Source: Micromonospora sp. NBC_01813 (lineage in GTDB: Bacteria > Actinomycetota > Actinomycetes > Mycobacteriales > Micromonosporaceae). Taken from it: a stretch of DNA of 64,000 nucleotides. Both the position numbers and the translations under genes were made by a program. The stretch covers positions 2,501-66,500 of the forward strand of contig NZ_CP109067.1 in assembly GCF_035917335.1 (NCBI RefSeq). Reading direction: 5' to 3'. The notes beneath the pieces were generated by a model. That model was given only the letters and a program-made list of their open reading frames with translations, made no database searches and had not been told where the DNA came from. Shown here piece by piece: positions 12,191 to 20,866 of the stretch; the first letter of the stretch is position 1, and each line of letters starts with the position of its first letter.

Positions 12191-12444
12191 GCGGCGATGA
12201 CCCGGCCATCACCGGTGAGCCCCCGGAAGAACCGGCCACCCGCGTCACCGCGGAGCCTCAGTAGAACCGGGCGGGTCCGGCCCGACACAGCCGGCCGAAG
12301 AGCGGGCGGTCGGCACCTCGACCGCCAAGCGAGGTGGTACCGCGGCCCACCGTGGCGGCACCCGGCACCCGCCGGCGTGGCGCCCGGGCGGGTTCGTCCT
12401 CGCAGACCACGACGAATGTGTGCTGCGCGAGGAGAACGACCACC
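12191..12444 (+). promoter_or_regulatory. translational T-box riboswitch of ileS
   Basis: Leader that senses uncharged tRNA-Ile. The T-box core GAGGTGGTACCGCGG is at 12331-12345. The specifier region CGGCCATCACCGG carries the isoleucine codon ATC at 12208-12210 in a short stem I. The switch is visible: CCTCGC at 12398-12403 can pair with GCGAGG at 12329-12334 next to the T-box, or with GCGAGG at 12427-12432, which is part of the ileS Shine-Dalgarno (GAGGAG at 12429-12434). Without tRNA binding the SD is hidden; with uncharged tRNA it is free. This is the translational type known for actinobacterial ileS. A possible -10 box TAACAT lies at 12178-12183. Confidence 0.93.
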
Positions 12445-15400
12445 ATGGCGTACCCGATGACCGGTCCTGCCGACCAGGCGCTGGACAGCGGCCGAGATCC
12501 CGCCGCGACCGGCGTGCCGGCAAGTCCGGACCTGCCGGCGGTGGAACGCCGCGTCCTGGACTACTGGGCGGCGGACAAGACCTTCGAGGCGAGCGTCGAC
12601 CGGCGCGACCCCGGCCCCGACGGCGACAACGAATACGTCTTCTACGACGGCCCGCCGTTCGCCAACGGGCTGCCGCACTACGGCCACCTGTTCACCGGCT
12701 ACGTCAAGGACGTCGTGCCGCGCTACCAGACGATGCGCGGCCGGCGGGTCGAACGCCGCTTCGGCTGGGACTGCCACGGCCTGCCGGCCGAGGTCGAGGC
12801 CGAACGGCAACTCGGCATCTCCACCAAGGCGGAGATCGTCGAGCTGGGCATGGAACGCTTCAACGACGCCTGCCGCACGTCGGTGCTGGCATACACCCAG
12901 GACTGGGAGCGTTACGTCACCCGCCAGGCCCGGTGGGTCGACTTCGCCAACGACTACAAGACGCTCGACCTGGACTACATGGAGAGCGTCATGTGGGCCT
13001 TCAAGGCCCTGCACGACAAGGGCCTGATCTACGAGGGTTTCCGGGTCCTGGCGTACTGCTGGCGGTGTGAGACGCCGCTGAGCAACACCGAGACCCGGAT
13101 GGACGACGTGTACCGGGACCGGCAGGACCCGTCGGTCACCGTCTGGTTCGAGCTGGAGCCGACGCAGCCCGGCGGCCCGACCGAACGGATCGGCGTCTGG
13201 ACCACCACGCCGTGGACGCTGCCGTCGAACCTCGCCCTGGCCGTCGGCCCGGACATCGAGTACGCGGTCCTGCAGCGGGACGGCCAGCGGTACCTGCTCG
13301 GGGCGGCGCGGGTCGAGGCGTACGCCAAGGAACTGGACGGCTTCGACCAGGTCGGCACGGTCCGCGGCGCCGACCTGGTCGGCCGCCGCTACACCCCGCT
13401 GTTCGACTTCCTGGTCGACCAGGCCGGCCCGAACGCCTTCCAGGTCCTCGGCGCCGACTTCGTCACCACCGAGGACGGCACCGGGGTGGTGCACATGGCG
13501 CCGGCGTTCGGCGAGGACGACCAGAACACCTGCAATGCCGCCGGCATCCCGACGATCGTCACCGTCGACGACCACACCCGGTTCACCGCGCTGGTCCCGC
13601 CGTACCAGGGCGAGCAGGTCTTCGACACCAACAAGCCGATCATCCGTGACCTGCGTGACCGGGGTGTGCTGCTGCGCCACGACACCTACACCCACTCGTA
13701 CCCGCACTGCTGGCGGTGCGACACGCCGCTGGTCTACAAGGCGGTGTCGTCGTGGTTCGTCGCGGTGTCGACCTTCCGCGACCGGATGGTGGAGCTCAAC
13801 CAGCAGATCGAATGGACGCCGGCGCACGTCAAGGACGGCTCGTTCGGCAAGTGGCTGGCCGGGGCGCGTGACTGGTCGATCAGCCGCAACCGGTTCTGGG
13901 GTTCGCCGATCCCGGTGTGGCGCTCCGACGACCCGGCCTACCCGCGGATCGACGTGTACGGCTCGCTCGACGAGCTGGAGCGCGACTTCGGGGTGCGGGT
14001 CGCCGACCTGCACCGGCCGGTCATCGACGAGCTGACCCGACCCAACCCGGACGACCCGACCGGCCGGTCGACGATGCGCCGGGTGCCGGAGGTGCTGGAC
14101 TGCTGGTTCGAGTCCGGCTCGATGCCGTTCGCCCAGGTGCACTACCCGTTCGAGAACCGCGAGTGGTTCGAGCACCACTACCCGGGCGACTTCATCGTCG
14201 AGTACATCGGGCAGACCCGCGGCTGGTTCTACACCATGCACGTGCTGGCCACCGCGCTGTTCGACCGGCCGGCGTTCCGCTCCTGCGTCAGCCACGGCAT
14301 CCTGCTGGGTGCCGACGGACGCAAGATGAGCAAGAGCCTGCGCAACTACCCGGACGTGTACGAGGTGTTCGACAGCTACGGCTCGGACGCGATGCGCTGG
14401 ACGCTGATGTCCTCGCCGGTGCTGCGCGGCGGCGACATGGCGGTCGTGGAGGGCAACATCCGCGACTCGGTGCGCCAGGTGCTGCTGCCGTTGTGGAACG
14501 TCTGGTACTTCTTCGCGCTGTACGCCAACGCGGAGGGCCACACCGCGACCCGGCGTACCGACAGCAGCCACCTGCTCGACCGGTACGTGCTGGCCAAGAC
14601 CGGCGAACTGGTCGACGACGTCACCCGGCAGATGGACGGCTACGACATCCCCGGTGCCTGCGCGAGCGTGCGCACCTACCTGGACGCGCTGACCAACTGG
14701 TACGTCCGCCGGTCCCGGGACCGGTTCTGGTCCGGCGACGCCGACGCCTTCGACACCCTCTTCACGGTGCTGGAGACGCTGTCCCGGGTGGTGGCACCGC
14801 TGGCGCCGCTGACCAGCGAAGAGATCTGGCGTGGGCTGACCGGGGAACGGTCGGTGCACCTGACCGACTGGCCGACCCGCGACGAATTCCCCGCCGACCA
14901 CGACCTGGTCGCGGCGATGGACGCGGTACGCGAGGTCTGCTCCGCCGGGCTGTCGCTGCGCAAGGCCCGTGGCCTGCGGGTCCGGCTGCCGCTGCCGGCG
15001 CTGACCGTGGCCACCTCGGCGGCGGATCGCCTGCGACCCTTCGCCGACCTGGTCACCGACGAGGTCAACGTCAAGTCGGTGGAATTCACCGACGCCGTCG
15101 ACAGCTACTGCCAGCAGGTGCTGACCGTGGTGCCGCGGGTGCTCGGCCCCCGCGTCGGCGGCCAGGTGCAGTCGGTGATCAAGGCGGTGAAGGCCGGCGA
15201 CTGGGTGCTGGGTGACGACGGCGCGCCGGTCGCCGCCGGGGTCCGGCTCGCCGACGGCGAGTACGAGCTGAAGTTGGTGGCCGCCGACCCGGAGCACTCC
15301 GCGCCGCTGCCCGCCGGGCAGGGTGTGGTCGTGCTGGACACCACCGTCACCCCCGAGTTGGCCGCCGAAGGGCTGGCCCGCGACCTGGTCCGGGTGATCC

Positions 15401-15642
15401 AGCAGGCCCGCCGCGAGGCGGATCTGCGGATCACCGACCGGATCCGGGTCGCGGTGGCCGCCAGCGACCAGGTGGCGTCGGCGGTACGGGCGTACCACGG
15501 CTTCGTCGCCGGTGAGGTGCTCGCCGACGAGGTGTCGTTCGGCCCGGCGGACGCCGCCGCCGACCTCACCACGGGTACCGGTGGTTTCGGTGGTGAGGTC
15601 GGCGACGGCGAGCCGGTTACCGTACGGGTGGAACGGGTCTGA
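12445..15642 (+). CDS. ileS: isoleucine--tRNA ligase, long (type 2) form
   Basis: Charges tRNA-Ile. 1,065 residues, the long form close to eukaryotic and MupA-like enzymes. The HIGH motif is HYGH at residues 78-81 in [18 protein letters not shown], and KMSKS is at 627-631 followed by LRNYPD. The CP1 editing domain contains [17 protein letters not shown]. The C-terminal part ends in beta-rich tRNA-binding segments. The ATG at 12445 was chosen because it follows the T-box-sequestered SD with proper spacing; longer in-frame starts would run into the riboswitch. Enzymes of this class are known to be less sensitive to mupirocin. Expression is predicted to rise when isoleucyl-tRNA runs short. Confidence 0.97.
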   Translation: MAYPMTGPADQALDSGRDPAATGVPASPDLPAVERRVLDYWAADKTFEASVDRRDPGPDGDNEYVFYDGPPFANGLPHYGHLFTGYVKDVVPRYQTMRGRRVERRFGWDCHGLPAEVEAERQLGISTKAEIVELGMERFNDACRTSVLAYTQDWERYVTRQARWVDFANDYKTLDLDYMESVMWAFKALHDKGLIYEGFRVLAYCWRCETPLSNTETRMDDVYRDRQDPSVTVWFELEPTQPGGPTERIGVWTTTPWTLPSNLALAVGPDIEYAVLQRDGQRYLLGAARVEAYAKELDGFDQVGTVRGADLVGRRYTPLFDFLVDQAGPNAFQVLGADFVTTEDGTGVVHMAPAFGEDDQNTCNAAGIPTIVTVDDHTRFTALVPPYQGEQVFDTNKPIIRDLRDRGVLLRHDTYTHSYPHCWRCDTPLVYKAVSSWFVAVSTFRDRMVELNQQIEWTPAHVKDGSFGKWLAGARDWSISRNRFWGSPIPVWRSDDPAYPRIDVYGSLDELERDFGVRVADLHRPVIDELTRPNPDDPTGRSTMRRVPEVLDCWFESGSMPFAQVHYPFENREWFEHHYPGDFIVEYIGQTRGWFYTMHVLATALFDRPAFRSCVSHGILLGADGRKMSKSLRNYPDVYEVFDSYGSDAMRWTLMSSPVLRGGDMAVVEGNIRDSVRQVLLPLWNVWYFFALYANAEGHTATRRTDSSHLLDRYVLAKTGELVDDVTRQMDGYDIPGACASVRTYLDALTNWYVRRSRDRFWSGDADAFDTLFTVLETLSRVVAPLAPLTSEEIWRGLTGERSVHLTDWPTRDEFPADHDLVAAMDAVREVCSAGLSLRKARGLRVRLPLPALTVATSAADRLRPFADLVTDEVNVKSVEFTDAVDSYCQQVLTVVPRVLGPRVGGQVQSVIKAVKAGDWVLGDDGAPVAAGVRLADGEYELKLVAADPEHSAPLPAGQGVVVLDTTVTPELAAEGLARDLVRVIQQARREADLRITDRIRVAVAASDQVASAVRAYHGFVAGEVLADEVSFGPADAAADLTTGTGGFGGEVGDGEPVTVRVERV

Positions 15643-15649
15643 CCGGGCG

Positions 15650-15665
15650 GGACGGGATCCCGTCC
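15650..15665. repeat. 16-bp perfect palindrome upstream of the acyltransferase gene
   Basis: GGACGGGATCCCGTCC lies just behind the ileS stop and ends two bases before TACCGT (15668-15673), a possible -10 hexamer for the next gene. It may be an operator or a short hairpin; the sequence does not decide. Confidence 0.35.
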
Positions 15666-15719
15666 GCTACCGTGTCTGTCCGACCACCCACCCCACCCTG
15701 TCCCGTCGCCGGAGGATCC

Positions 15720-16433
15720 GTGCCGCCGCTGTACTCGATCGGCAAAGTCACTGTCGGACCAGCGTTGCTGCTGGGATGGCGACCCAACGTGGAAGGCCGG
15801 GAGAACGTCCCGGCCGCCGGTGGGGTGATCCTGGCCGCGAACCACCTCTCCGTCGCCGACGAGTACTTCCTCGGCGCGGTGCTGCCCCGCCATGTGGCCT
15901 TCTGGGCCAAGGCGGAGTACTTCGTCGGCACCGGGTTCCGCGGTCTGGTCACCAAGAGTCTGGTGACCGGGCTGGGCGCGATCCGGGTGGAACGCGGCGG
16001 CGGGCGGGCGGCGTTGAGCGCCTTCGACGGTGCGATTCCGGTGCTGGCGGCCGGCGGGCAGGTGGCGGTCTTCCCGGAGGGGACCCGGTCGCCGGACGGG
16101 CGGCTCTACCGGGGCCGCACCGGGGTCGCCCGGCTGGCGTTGGCCGCCGGCGTGCCGGTGGTGCCGGTCGGGTTCGCCGGGACCGACGAGGTCCAGCCGA
16201 TCGGGACGCTCTGGCCGAAGTTCAAGCGCGGCAAGATCGTGATCAGGTTCGGCAAGCCGATGGACTTCACCGGGCGCAGCGACGACCGTGCCGAGATGCG
16301 CCGGATCACCGACGAGGTGATGGTCGAGATCCAGCGGCTCACCGGCCAGGAGTACGTGCCCCGTTACGCCCCGCCGCGTACCGCTGCCGGCGGGGCGGGA
16401 CCGGCTACCAGCGGGGAGAACCCGGTCGGCTGA
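15720..16433 (+). CDS. 1-acyl-sn-glycerol-3-phosphate acyltransferase family protein
   Basis: PlsC-type acyltransferase that would transfer an acyl chain to lysophosphatidic acid or a related lipid at the inner membrane face. 237 residues from the GTG at 15720, which follows GGAGG. Motif I is NHLSVAD (the NHxxxxD box), motif III is VAVFPEGTRSPDGRLYRGRTG, and a VPVVPVGFAG strand follows. The protein starts with VPPLYSIGKV; an earlier in-frame GTG would lack an SD. Several paralogues of this family exist per actinomycete genome, so a role in phospholipid synthesis is likely but the exact lipid is unknown. Confidence 0.88.
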   Translation: MPPLYSIGKVTVGPALLLGWRPNVEGRENVPAAGGVILAANHLSVADEYFLGAVLPRHVAFWAKAEYFVGTGFRGLVTKSLVTGLGAIRVERGGGRAALSAFDGAIPVLAAGGQVAVFPEGTRSPDGRLYRGRTGVARLALAAGVPVVPVGFAGTDEVQPIGTLWPKFKRGKIVIRFGKPMDFTGRSDDRAEMRRITDEVMVEIQRLTGQEYVPRYAPPRTAAGGAGPATSGENPVG

Positions 16434-16448
16434 ACGACGTCGGCCGGG

Positions 16449-17669
16449 TCACTGCCGGTCGATCGCGTCGACGCGTAGCCGCTGGGTGAGTTCGGCGCTC
16501 TCCTCGACCGATCGCCGGGTGAACAACGCGGTGCCCAGGCTGCCGTGGTCGGCCCAGACACAGACGACCACGTCGGTCCCTTCGGTCTGCCCGGTGCCGC
16601 ATTGCAGATGGCTGCCGCGGGTGTCGGTGTCGAACGCGGTCATCGTGCCGATTTCGTACTCGGTACTGATCCGTGTCATCTCGGCGGTCACGTCACTGCC
16701 CGGTGACATCCGGAAGCCGGTGGTGCCGTACAGGACCACCTGTTTGCCGTTGCCGTCGCGGTAGACGGCGGCGAAGGTGTCCTCGGCCAGCAGGTGGGCG
16801 CCGCGCATCTCGACCTCGAGTCGGGCCACCGTCTCCTGGCTGCGGCCGTCGTCACTCAACCGCAGGTCGGCGAAGTGGCCGGGCAGCGCCGGACTGGCCG
16901 GGTACTGGTCCCACAGCGGTTTGCCGTAGTAGGCCGGGGCGCCGCAGCAGCACGCCACGGTGAGCAGGGTCAGTAGCGATGTCACCCACGGCCAGCGGCG
17001 GCGACGCCGCCGGGCCGCCGGTGGTGGTCCCGGCGGTGCCGGCCGGGCGGGCGGCACTGGACGCTGCGTCGGGCCGGCGGCCCGCAGCGGAGACCGCGGC
17101 GGGCGGCCAGACTGCACTGGTGGCTGCGGCGGCGGCTGGCTGGCGGGCCGTGCTTGCGGCGGCGGCTGGCTGGCGGGCGGCGGCCGGTAGCTCGGTAGCT
17201 CGTAGGCAGGTGGTTGGTAGCTCGGCGGCTCAGGCGGAGTCGACTCGTCGGGGGGCACCGGCTGGGCGTCGGCCCAGGCATCGTGCTCCCCGACGGGGTG
17301 GCCGGCCGGCCACAGGTCGGCGCTGGCCCACGGGTCGACCGGTGTGCGGGTCTCCGGATCGTCGTCGGCCCGATCGTTCGGCAGGTGCAGCGTCGGATCC
17401 CGGGGCGGTGGCGGAGCCGCTGGGCGGGCGTCGCGCTGCCACCAGCGTTGCCGCGGCTGTGGCGGTGGGACCTGTGCCGAGCCCCGCCACGGCGCGGGCG
17501 ACGTCGGATGCCCGGAGCCGTCGACCTGGGCCGTCGGCTCGGGCCGGTCGTCGATCCGGGCCGTCGGCTCGGGCCGGTCACCGTCGACGGCATCGGCGGC
17601 AACGGCTGTGCCGTCGGCTCCGGACGTCTGGTCCGGATGGGGATTCTCGTCCGGTTGCGGCTGCCGCAT
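16449..17669 (-). CDS. single-pass membrane protein with Pro-rich cytoplasmic tail, WADHGS family, copy 2
   Basis: 406 residues. Residues 1-225 are a disordered Pro/Asp/Gln-rich tail with repeats such as DDRPEPTA and PPPASQPPPQARPASQPPPQ. A run of arginines leads into one membrane helix (WPWVTSLLTLLTVACCCGAPA). The extracellular domain of about 150 residues has TFAAVYRDGNG, YGTTGFRMSPGSDVTAE, GSHLQCG, VVCVWADHGSLGTALF and RRSVEESAEL. These align in order with the protein at 2970-3641. Function unknown. The Pro-rich tail could bind partner proteins. It is convergent with the acyltransferase and divergent from the radical SAM gene. GAGAGGAG lies upstream of the chosen ATG. Confidence 0.78.
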   Translation of the reverse strand: MRQPQPDENPHPDQTSGADGTAVAADAVDGDRPEPTARIDDRPEPTAQVDGSGHPTSPAPWRGSAQVPPPQPRQRWWQRDARPAAPPPPRDPTLHLPNDRADDDPETRTPVDPWASADLWPAGHPVGEHDAWADAQPVPPDESTPPEPPSYQPPAYELPSYRPPPASQPPPQARPASQPPPQPPVQSGRPPRSPLRAAGPTQRPVPPARPAPPGPPPAARRRRRRWPWVTSLLTLLTVACCCGAPAYYGKPLWDQYPASPALPGHFADLRLSDDGRSQETVARLEVEMRGAHLLAEDTFAAVYRDGNGKQVVLYGTTGFRMSPGSDVTAEMTRISTEYEIGTMTAFDTDTRGSHLQCGTGQTEGTDVVVCVWADHGSLGTALFTRRSVEESAELTQRLRVDAIDRQ

Positions 17670-17821
17670 CGCAGTTGCATCTCCTCTCGGACCCGTCCGA
17701 GGTTAGTACCGTCGGGCGAGCCCGCCACCGCCGCCATCGGTGACTACCCGGTCCGCGCCACCGGTGGTACGCGTACCCTGGGTGGTTGATCCGGTGTCCG
17801 GCGCGGTGTGGAGGAGATCTG

Positions 17822-19819
17822 ATGGGTGTCACGGCAGGCGCTGCCCCGACGGCGACCACGGGCGGCCCGGTGACCCGATCGGTCTGGCCCCGGTTGGAGC
17901 CGTTGCTGCCCCAGGTCAGCAAGCCGATCCAGTACGTCGGCGGCGAACTGGGCGCGGTGACCAAGGACTGGGACGCCGCGGTGGTGCGCTGGGCGCTGAT
18001 GTACCCGGACGCCTACGAGGTCGGCCTGCCCAACCAGGGCGTCCAGATCCTCTACGAGGTGCTCAACGAACAGCCGGATGTGCTGGCCGAGCGGACCTAC
18101 TCCGTCTGGCCGGACCTGGAACGGCTGATGCGTGAGCACGGCGTGCCGCAGTTCACCGTCGACGCGCACCGGCCGGTCGTCGACTTCGACGTGTTCGGGA
18201 TCTCGTTCGCCACCGAGCTGGGCTACACCAATCTGCTGACCGCGATCGACCTGGCCGGCATCCCGTTGCTCGCCGCCGACCGGGACGACGCACATCCGGT
18301 GGTGCTGGCCGGCGGGCACGCCGCGTTCAACCCGGAGCCGATCGCCGACTTCATCGACGCCGCCGTGCTCGGTGACGGTGAGGAAGCCGTCCTGGAGATC
18401 ACCGCGATCGTCCGGCAGTGGAAGTCCGAAGGGTCACCCGGCGGGCGCGACGAGCTGCTGCTGCGGCTGGCCCGGACCGAGAGTGTCTACGTACCGCGCT
18501 TCTACGACGTCGACTACCTGCCGGACGGCCGGATCCAGCGGGTGGTGCCCAACCGCGCGGACGTGCCGTTCCGGGTGCACAAGCGCACCACCATGGACCT
18601 GGACGCCTGGCCGTACCCGAAGCGGCCGATCGTGCCGCTGGCCGAGACCGTCCACGAGCGGTACGCGGTGGAGATCTTCCGCGGCTGTACGCGTGGCTGC
18701 CGGTTCTGCCAGGCGGGCATGATCACCCGCCCGGTGCGGGAACGGTCCATCACCACGGTCGGCCAGATGGTCGCCGACGGCCTGGCGTACTCCGGTTTCC
18801 ACGAGGTCGGCCTGCTCTCGCTCTCCTCGGCGGACCACTCCGAGATCGGCGACATGTGTTCGGGCCTGGCCGAGCAGTACGCCGGCACGAACGTGTCGCT
18901 GTCGCTGCCGTCCACCCGGGTCGACGCGTTCAACATCGACCTAGCCCAGGAGTTGTCCCGCAACGGGCGGCGTACCGGGCTCACGTTCGCCCCGGAGGGC
19001 GGCTCGGAGCGGATCCGCCGGGTCATCAACAAGATGGTCTCGGAGGAGGACCTGATCCGTACGGTGGTGACCGCGTACACCAACGGCTGGCGTCAGGTGA
19101 AGCTCTACTTCATGTGCGGACTGCCCACCGAGACCGACGAGGACGTGCTGCAGATCGCCCGGCTCGCCCATGAGGTGATCAAGGCGGGGCGGGCGGCGAC
19201 CGGGTCGAAGGACATCCGGTGCACGGTGTCGATCGGCGGTTTCGTGCCGAAGCCGCACACCCCGTTCCAGTGGGCGTCGATGCAGCCGCCGGAGGTCATC
19301 GACAACCGGTTGCGGCTGCTCAAGCAGGCGATCAACGCCGACCGGTCGCTCGGTCGGGCGATCGGCTTCCGCTACCACGACGGCGAGCCGTCGCTGATCG
19401 AGGGCCTGCTCTCGCGCGGCGACCGGCGGGTCGGTGCGGTGATCCGGCGGGTCTGGGAGGCCGGTGGCCGCTTCGACGGCTGGAGCGAGCACTTCTCGTA
19501 CCAGCGGTGGGTGGACGCGGCCGCCGAGACGCTGCCCGCGTTCGGGGTCGACCTCGACTGGTACACGACGCGGGAACGGGACGCCACCGAGGTGCTGGCC
19601 TGGGACCATCTGGACTCGGGGCTGGACAAGGACTGGCTCTGGCAGGACTGGCAGGACGCGACGAGCGAGTACGAGCAGGACGACTGCCGGTGGACCCCCT
19701 GTTTCGACTGCGGCGTCTGCCCGAGCATGGACACGGAGATCCAGATCGGGCCGACCGGGCAGAAACTGCTGCCCCTGACGCCGGTCAACACCGGACTGCG
19801 GATTCCCGCGGCGGGCTGA
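17822..19819 (+). CDS. TIGR03960-like B12-binding radical SAM protein
   Basis: 665 residues. The N-terminal half resembles a cobalamin-binding Rossmann domain (RWALMYPDAYEVGLPN ... FGISFATELGYTNLL). The radical SAM cluster is CTRGCRFC with Cys289, Cys293 and Cys296 (CxxxCxxC). The C-terminus has a second cysteine group, CFDCGVC, and IQIGPTGQKLLPL. Such proteins are paired with a TIGR03936/DUF2344 protein just upstream of rne and rplU-rpmA in many actinobacteria and other bacteria, as here. The substrate is not established; a role in RNA or ribosome modification is inferred from context. The ATG at 17822 is preceded by GGAGGAGAT. A possible -10 (TACCCT) is at 17774-17779. Confidence 0.9.
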   Translation: MGVTAGAAPTATTGGPVTRSVWPRLEPLLPQVSKPIQYVGGELGAVTKDWDAAVVRWALMYPDAYEVGLPNQGVQILYEVLNEQPDVLAERTYSVWPDLERLMREHGVPQFTVDAHRPVVDFDVFGISFATELGYTNLLTAIDLAGIPLLAADRDDAHPVVLAGGHAAFNPEPIADFIDAAVLGDGEEAVLEITAIVRQWKSEGSPGGRDELLLRLARTESVYVPRFYDVDYLPDGRIQRVVPNRADVPFRVHKRTTMDLDAWPYPKRPIVPLAETVHERYAVEIFRGCTRGCRFCQAGMITRPVRERSITTVGQMVADGLAYSGFHEVGLLSLSSADHSEIGDMCSGLAEQYAGTNVSLSLPSTRVDAFNIDLAQELSRNGRRTGLTFAPEGGSERIRRVINKMVSEEDLIRTVVTAYTNGWRQVKLYFMCGLPTETDEDVLQIARLAHEVIKAGRAATGSKDIRCTVSIGGFVPKPHTPFQWASMQPPEVIDNRLRLLKQAINADRSLGRAIGFRYHDGEPSLIEGLLSRGDRRVGAVIRRVWEAGGRFDGWSEHFSYQRWVDAAAETLPAFGVDLDWYTTRERDATEVLAWDHLDSGLDKDWLWQDWQDATSEYEQDDCRWTPCFDCGVCPSMDTEIQIGPTGQKLLPLTPVNTGLRIPAAG

Positions 19820-19885
19820 CTGGCGCTTCGCACCCACCTGGGTGACGATGGCGACATCCCCTTCCCTTCGGCGAGGAGCATCACG

Positions 19886-20722
19886 ATCAGCAGGAAGCCA
19901 CAGCCGGAAGGCGGCCAGGCACCGGTCGTGCAGCGGATCCGGATCCGCTACGCCAAGCGTGGGCCGCTGCGGTTCACCTCACACCGGGACTTCGCCCGGG
20001 CGTTCGAGCGGGCGCTGCGCCGCGCCAGCGTGCCGGTCGCCTTTTCCCAGGGGTTCACCCCCCACCCGAAGATCTCGTACGCCAGCGCCGCACCGACCGG
20101 CGTGGCCAGCGAGGCCGAGTACCTGGAGATCGGTCTGCAGGCCGAGGTCGACCCGGGCCAGCTGCGGGCGGCACTCGACGCGGCCCTGTCCCCGGGACTC
20201 GATGTGTTGGACACCGTCGTGTCGACTGGCGGCAGCCTGGCCGACCGGATCGACGCGTCTCACTGGCGGATCGAGTTGCCCGAGGTCGAGCCGGAGGTGG
20301 CCGCCAAGGCGGTGGCCGCCTTCCTGGCGGCCGACGAGGTACTGGTGGATCGGCTCACCAAGCAGGGCAGACGCACCTTCGACGCCCGGGTGGCCGTGCT
20401 GCGGATGGCCGTGGTCGGTGACCAGGACAAGACCGACCACCCGGTCGGTGACGCGGTGTCTGGCCTACCTTCCGAGGTCAGCTCGGTGCCGTGTGCGATA
20501 CTCGACCTAGTCGTCCGGCAGGTAACCCCGTCGGTACGACCCGATGACGTCCTTTCCGGCCTGCGCGTCATGGCCGACCTGGAGCCGCCGGTGCCGCCCC
20601 GAGTGACCCGGCTAGCGCAGGGAACAATGTCCGCGCAGGGGGAGATCGTCGATCCGTTGGAGGCGGATCGCGCTGGGCAACCATCGGTGAACGCCAGCCT
20701 TGTTCCGGCCGGCGCTCAGTAA
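19886..20722 (+). CDS. TIGR03936-like (DUF2344) radical SAM-linked protein, possible AUC start
   Basis: Partner of the preceding radical SAM protein. The core begins IRYAKRGPLRFTSHRDFARA and continues FSQGFTPHPKISYASAAPTG and YLEIGL, the family hallmark. From the first conventional start (GTG at 19928) it is 264 residues, but that GTG has no ribosome binding site. An excellent GAGGAG at 19873-19878 stands seven bases before an in-frame ATC at 19886, which would add the 14-residue N-terminus ISRKPQPEGGQAPV. I recall homologues with a similar N-terminal extension, but cannot verify that here. I therefore annotate from the ATC and flag it. Ends 144 bp before rne. Confidence 0.85.
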   Translation: MSRKPQPEGGQAPVVQRIRIRYAKRGPLRFTSHRDFARAFERALRRASVPVAFSQGFTPHPKISYASAAPTGVASEAEYLEIGLQAEVDPGQLRAALDAALSPGLDVLDTVVSTGGSLADRIDASHWRIELPEVEPEVAAKAVAAFLAADEVLVDRLTKQGRRTFDARVAVLRMAVVGDQDKTDHPVGDAVSGLPSEVSSVPCAILDLVVRQVTPSVRPDDVLSGLRVMADLEPPVPPRVTRLAQGTMSAQGEIVDPLEADRAGQPSVNASLVPAGAQ

Positions 20723-20866
20723 GTCCAGACTTCGGCGGTCTGTCTCCGGGTCTTTCGCCCAACCGGGCCGGAAGCTCGGCGGCGTGCCCGCCGGAACACC
20801 TTTTGCGGCAACCCTGCGTGGCAGCGCTCACCCGCGCCCGGGGCGGCCAGAACTGGAGAACGTCCA

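Noticed and set aside
11854-15498. 1,214-codon open frame antisense to ileS and the phoD end
   Set aside because: Same reasoning; it crosses two real genes and the T-box leader and has no recognisable domain.
15672-15719. Upstream GTG start of the acyltransferase
   Set aside because: No SD precedes it and the extension is not family-like, whereas GGAGG precedes GTG 15720.
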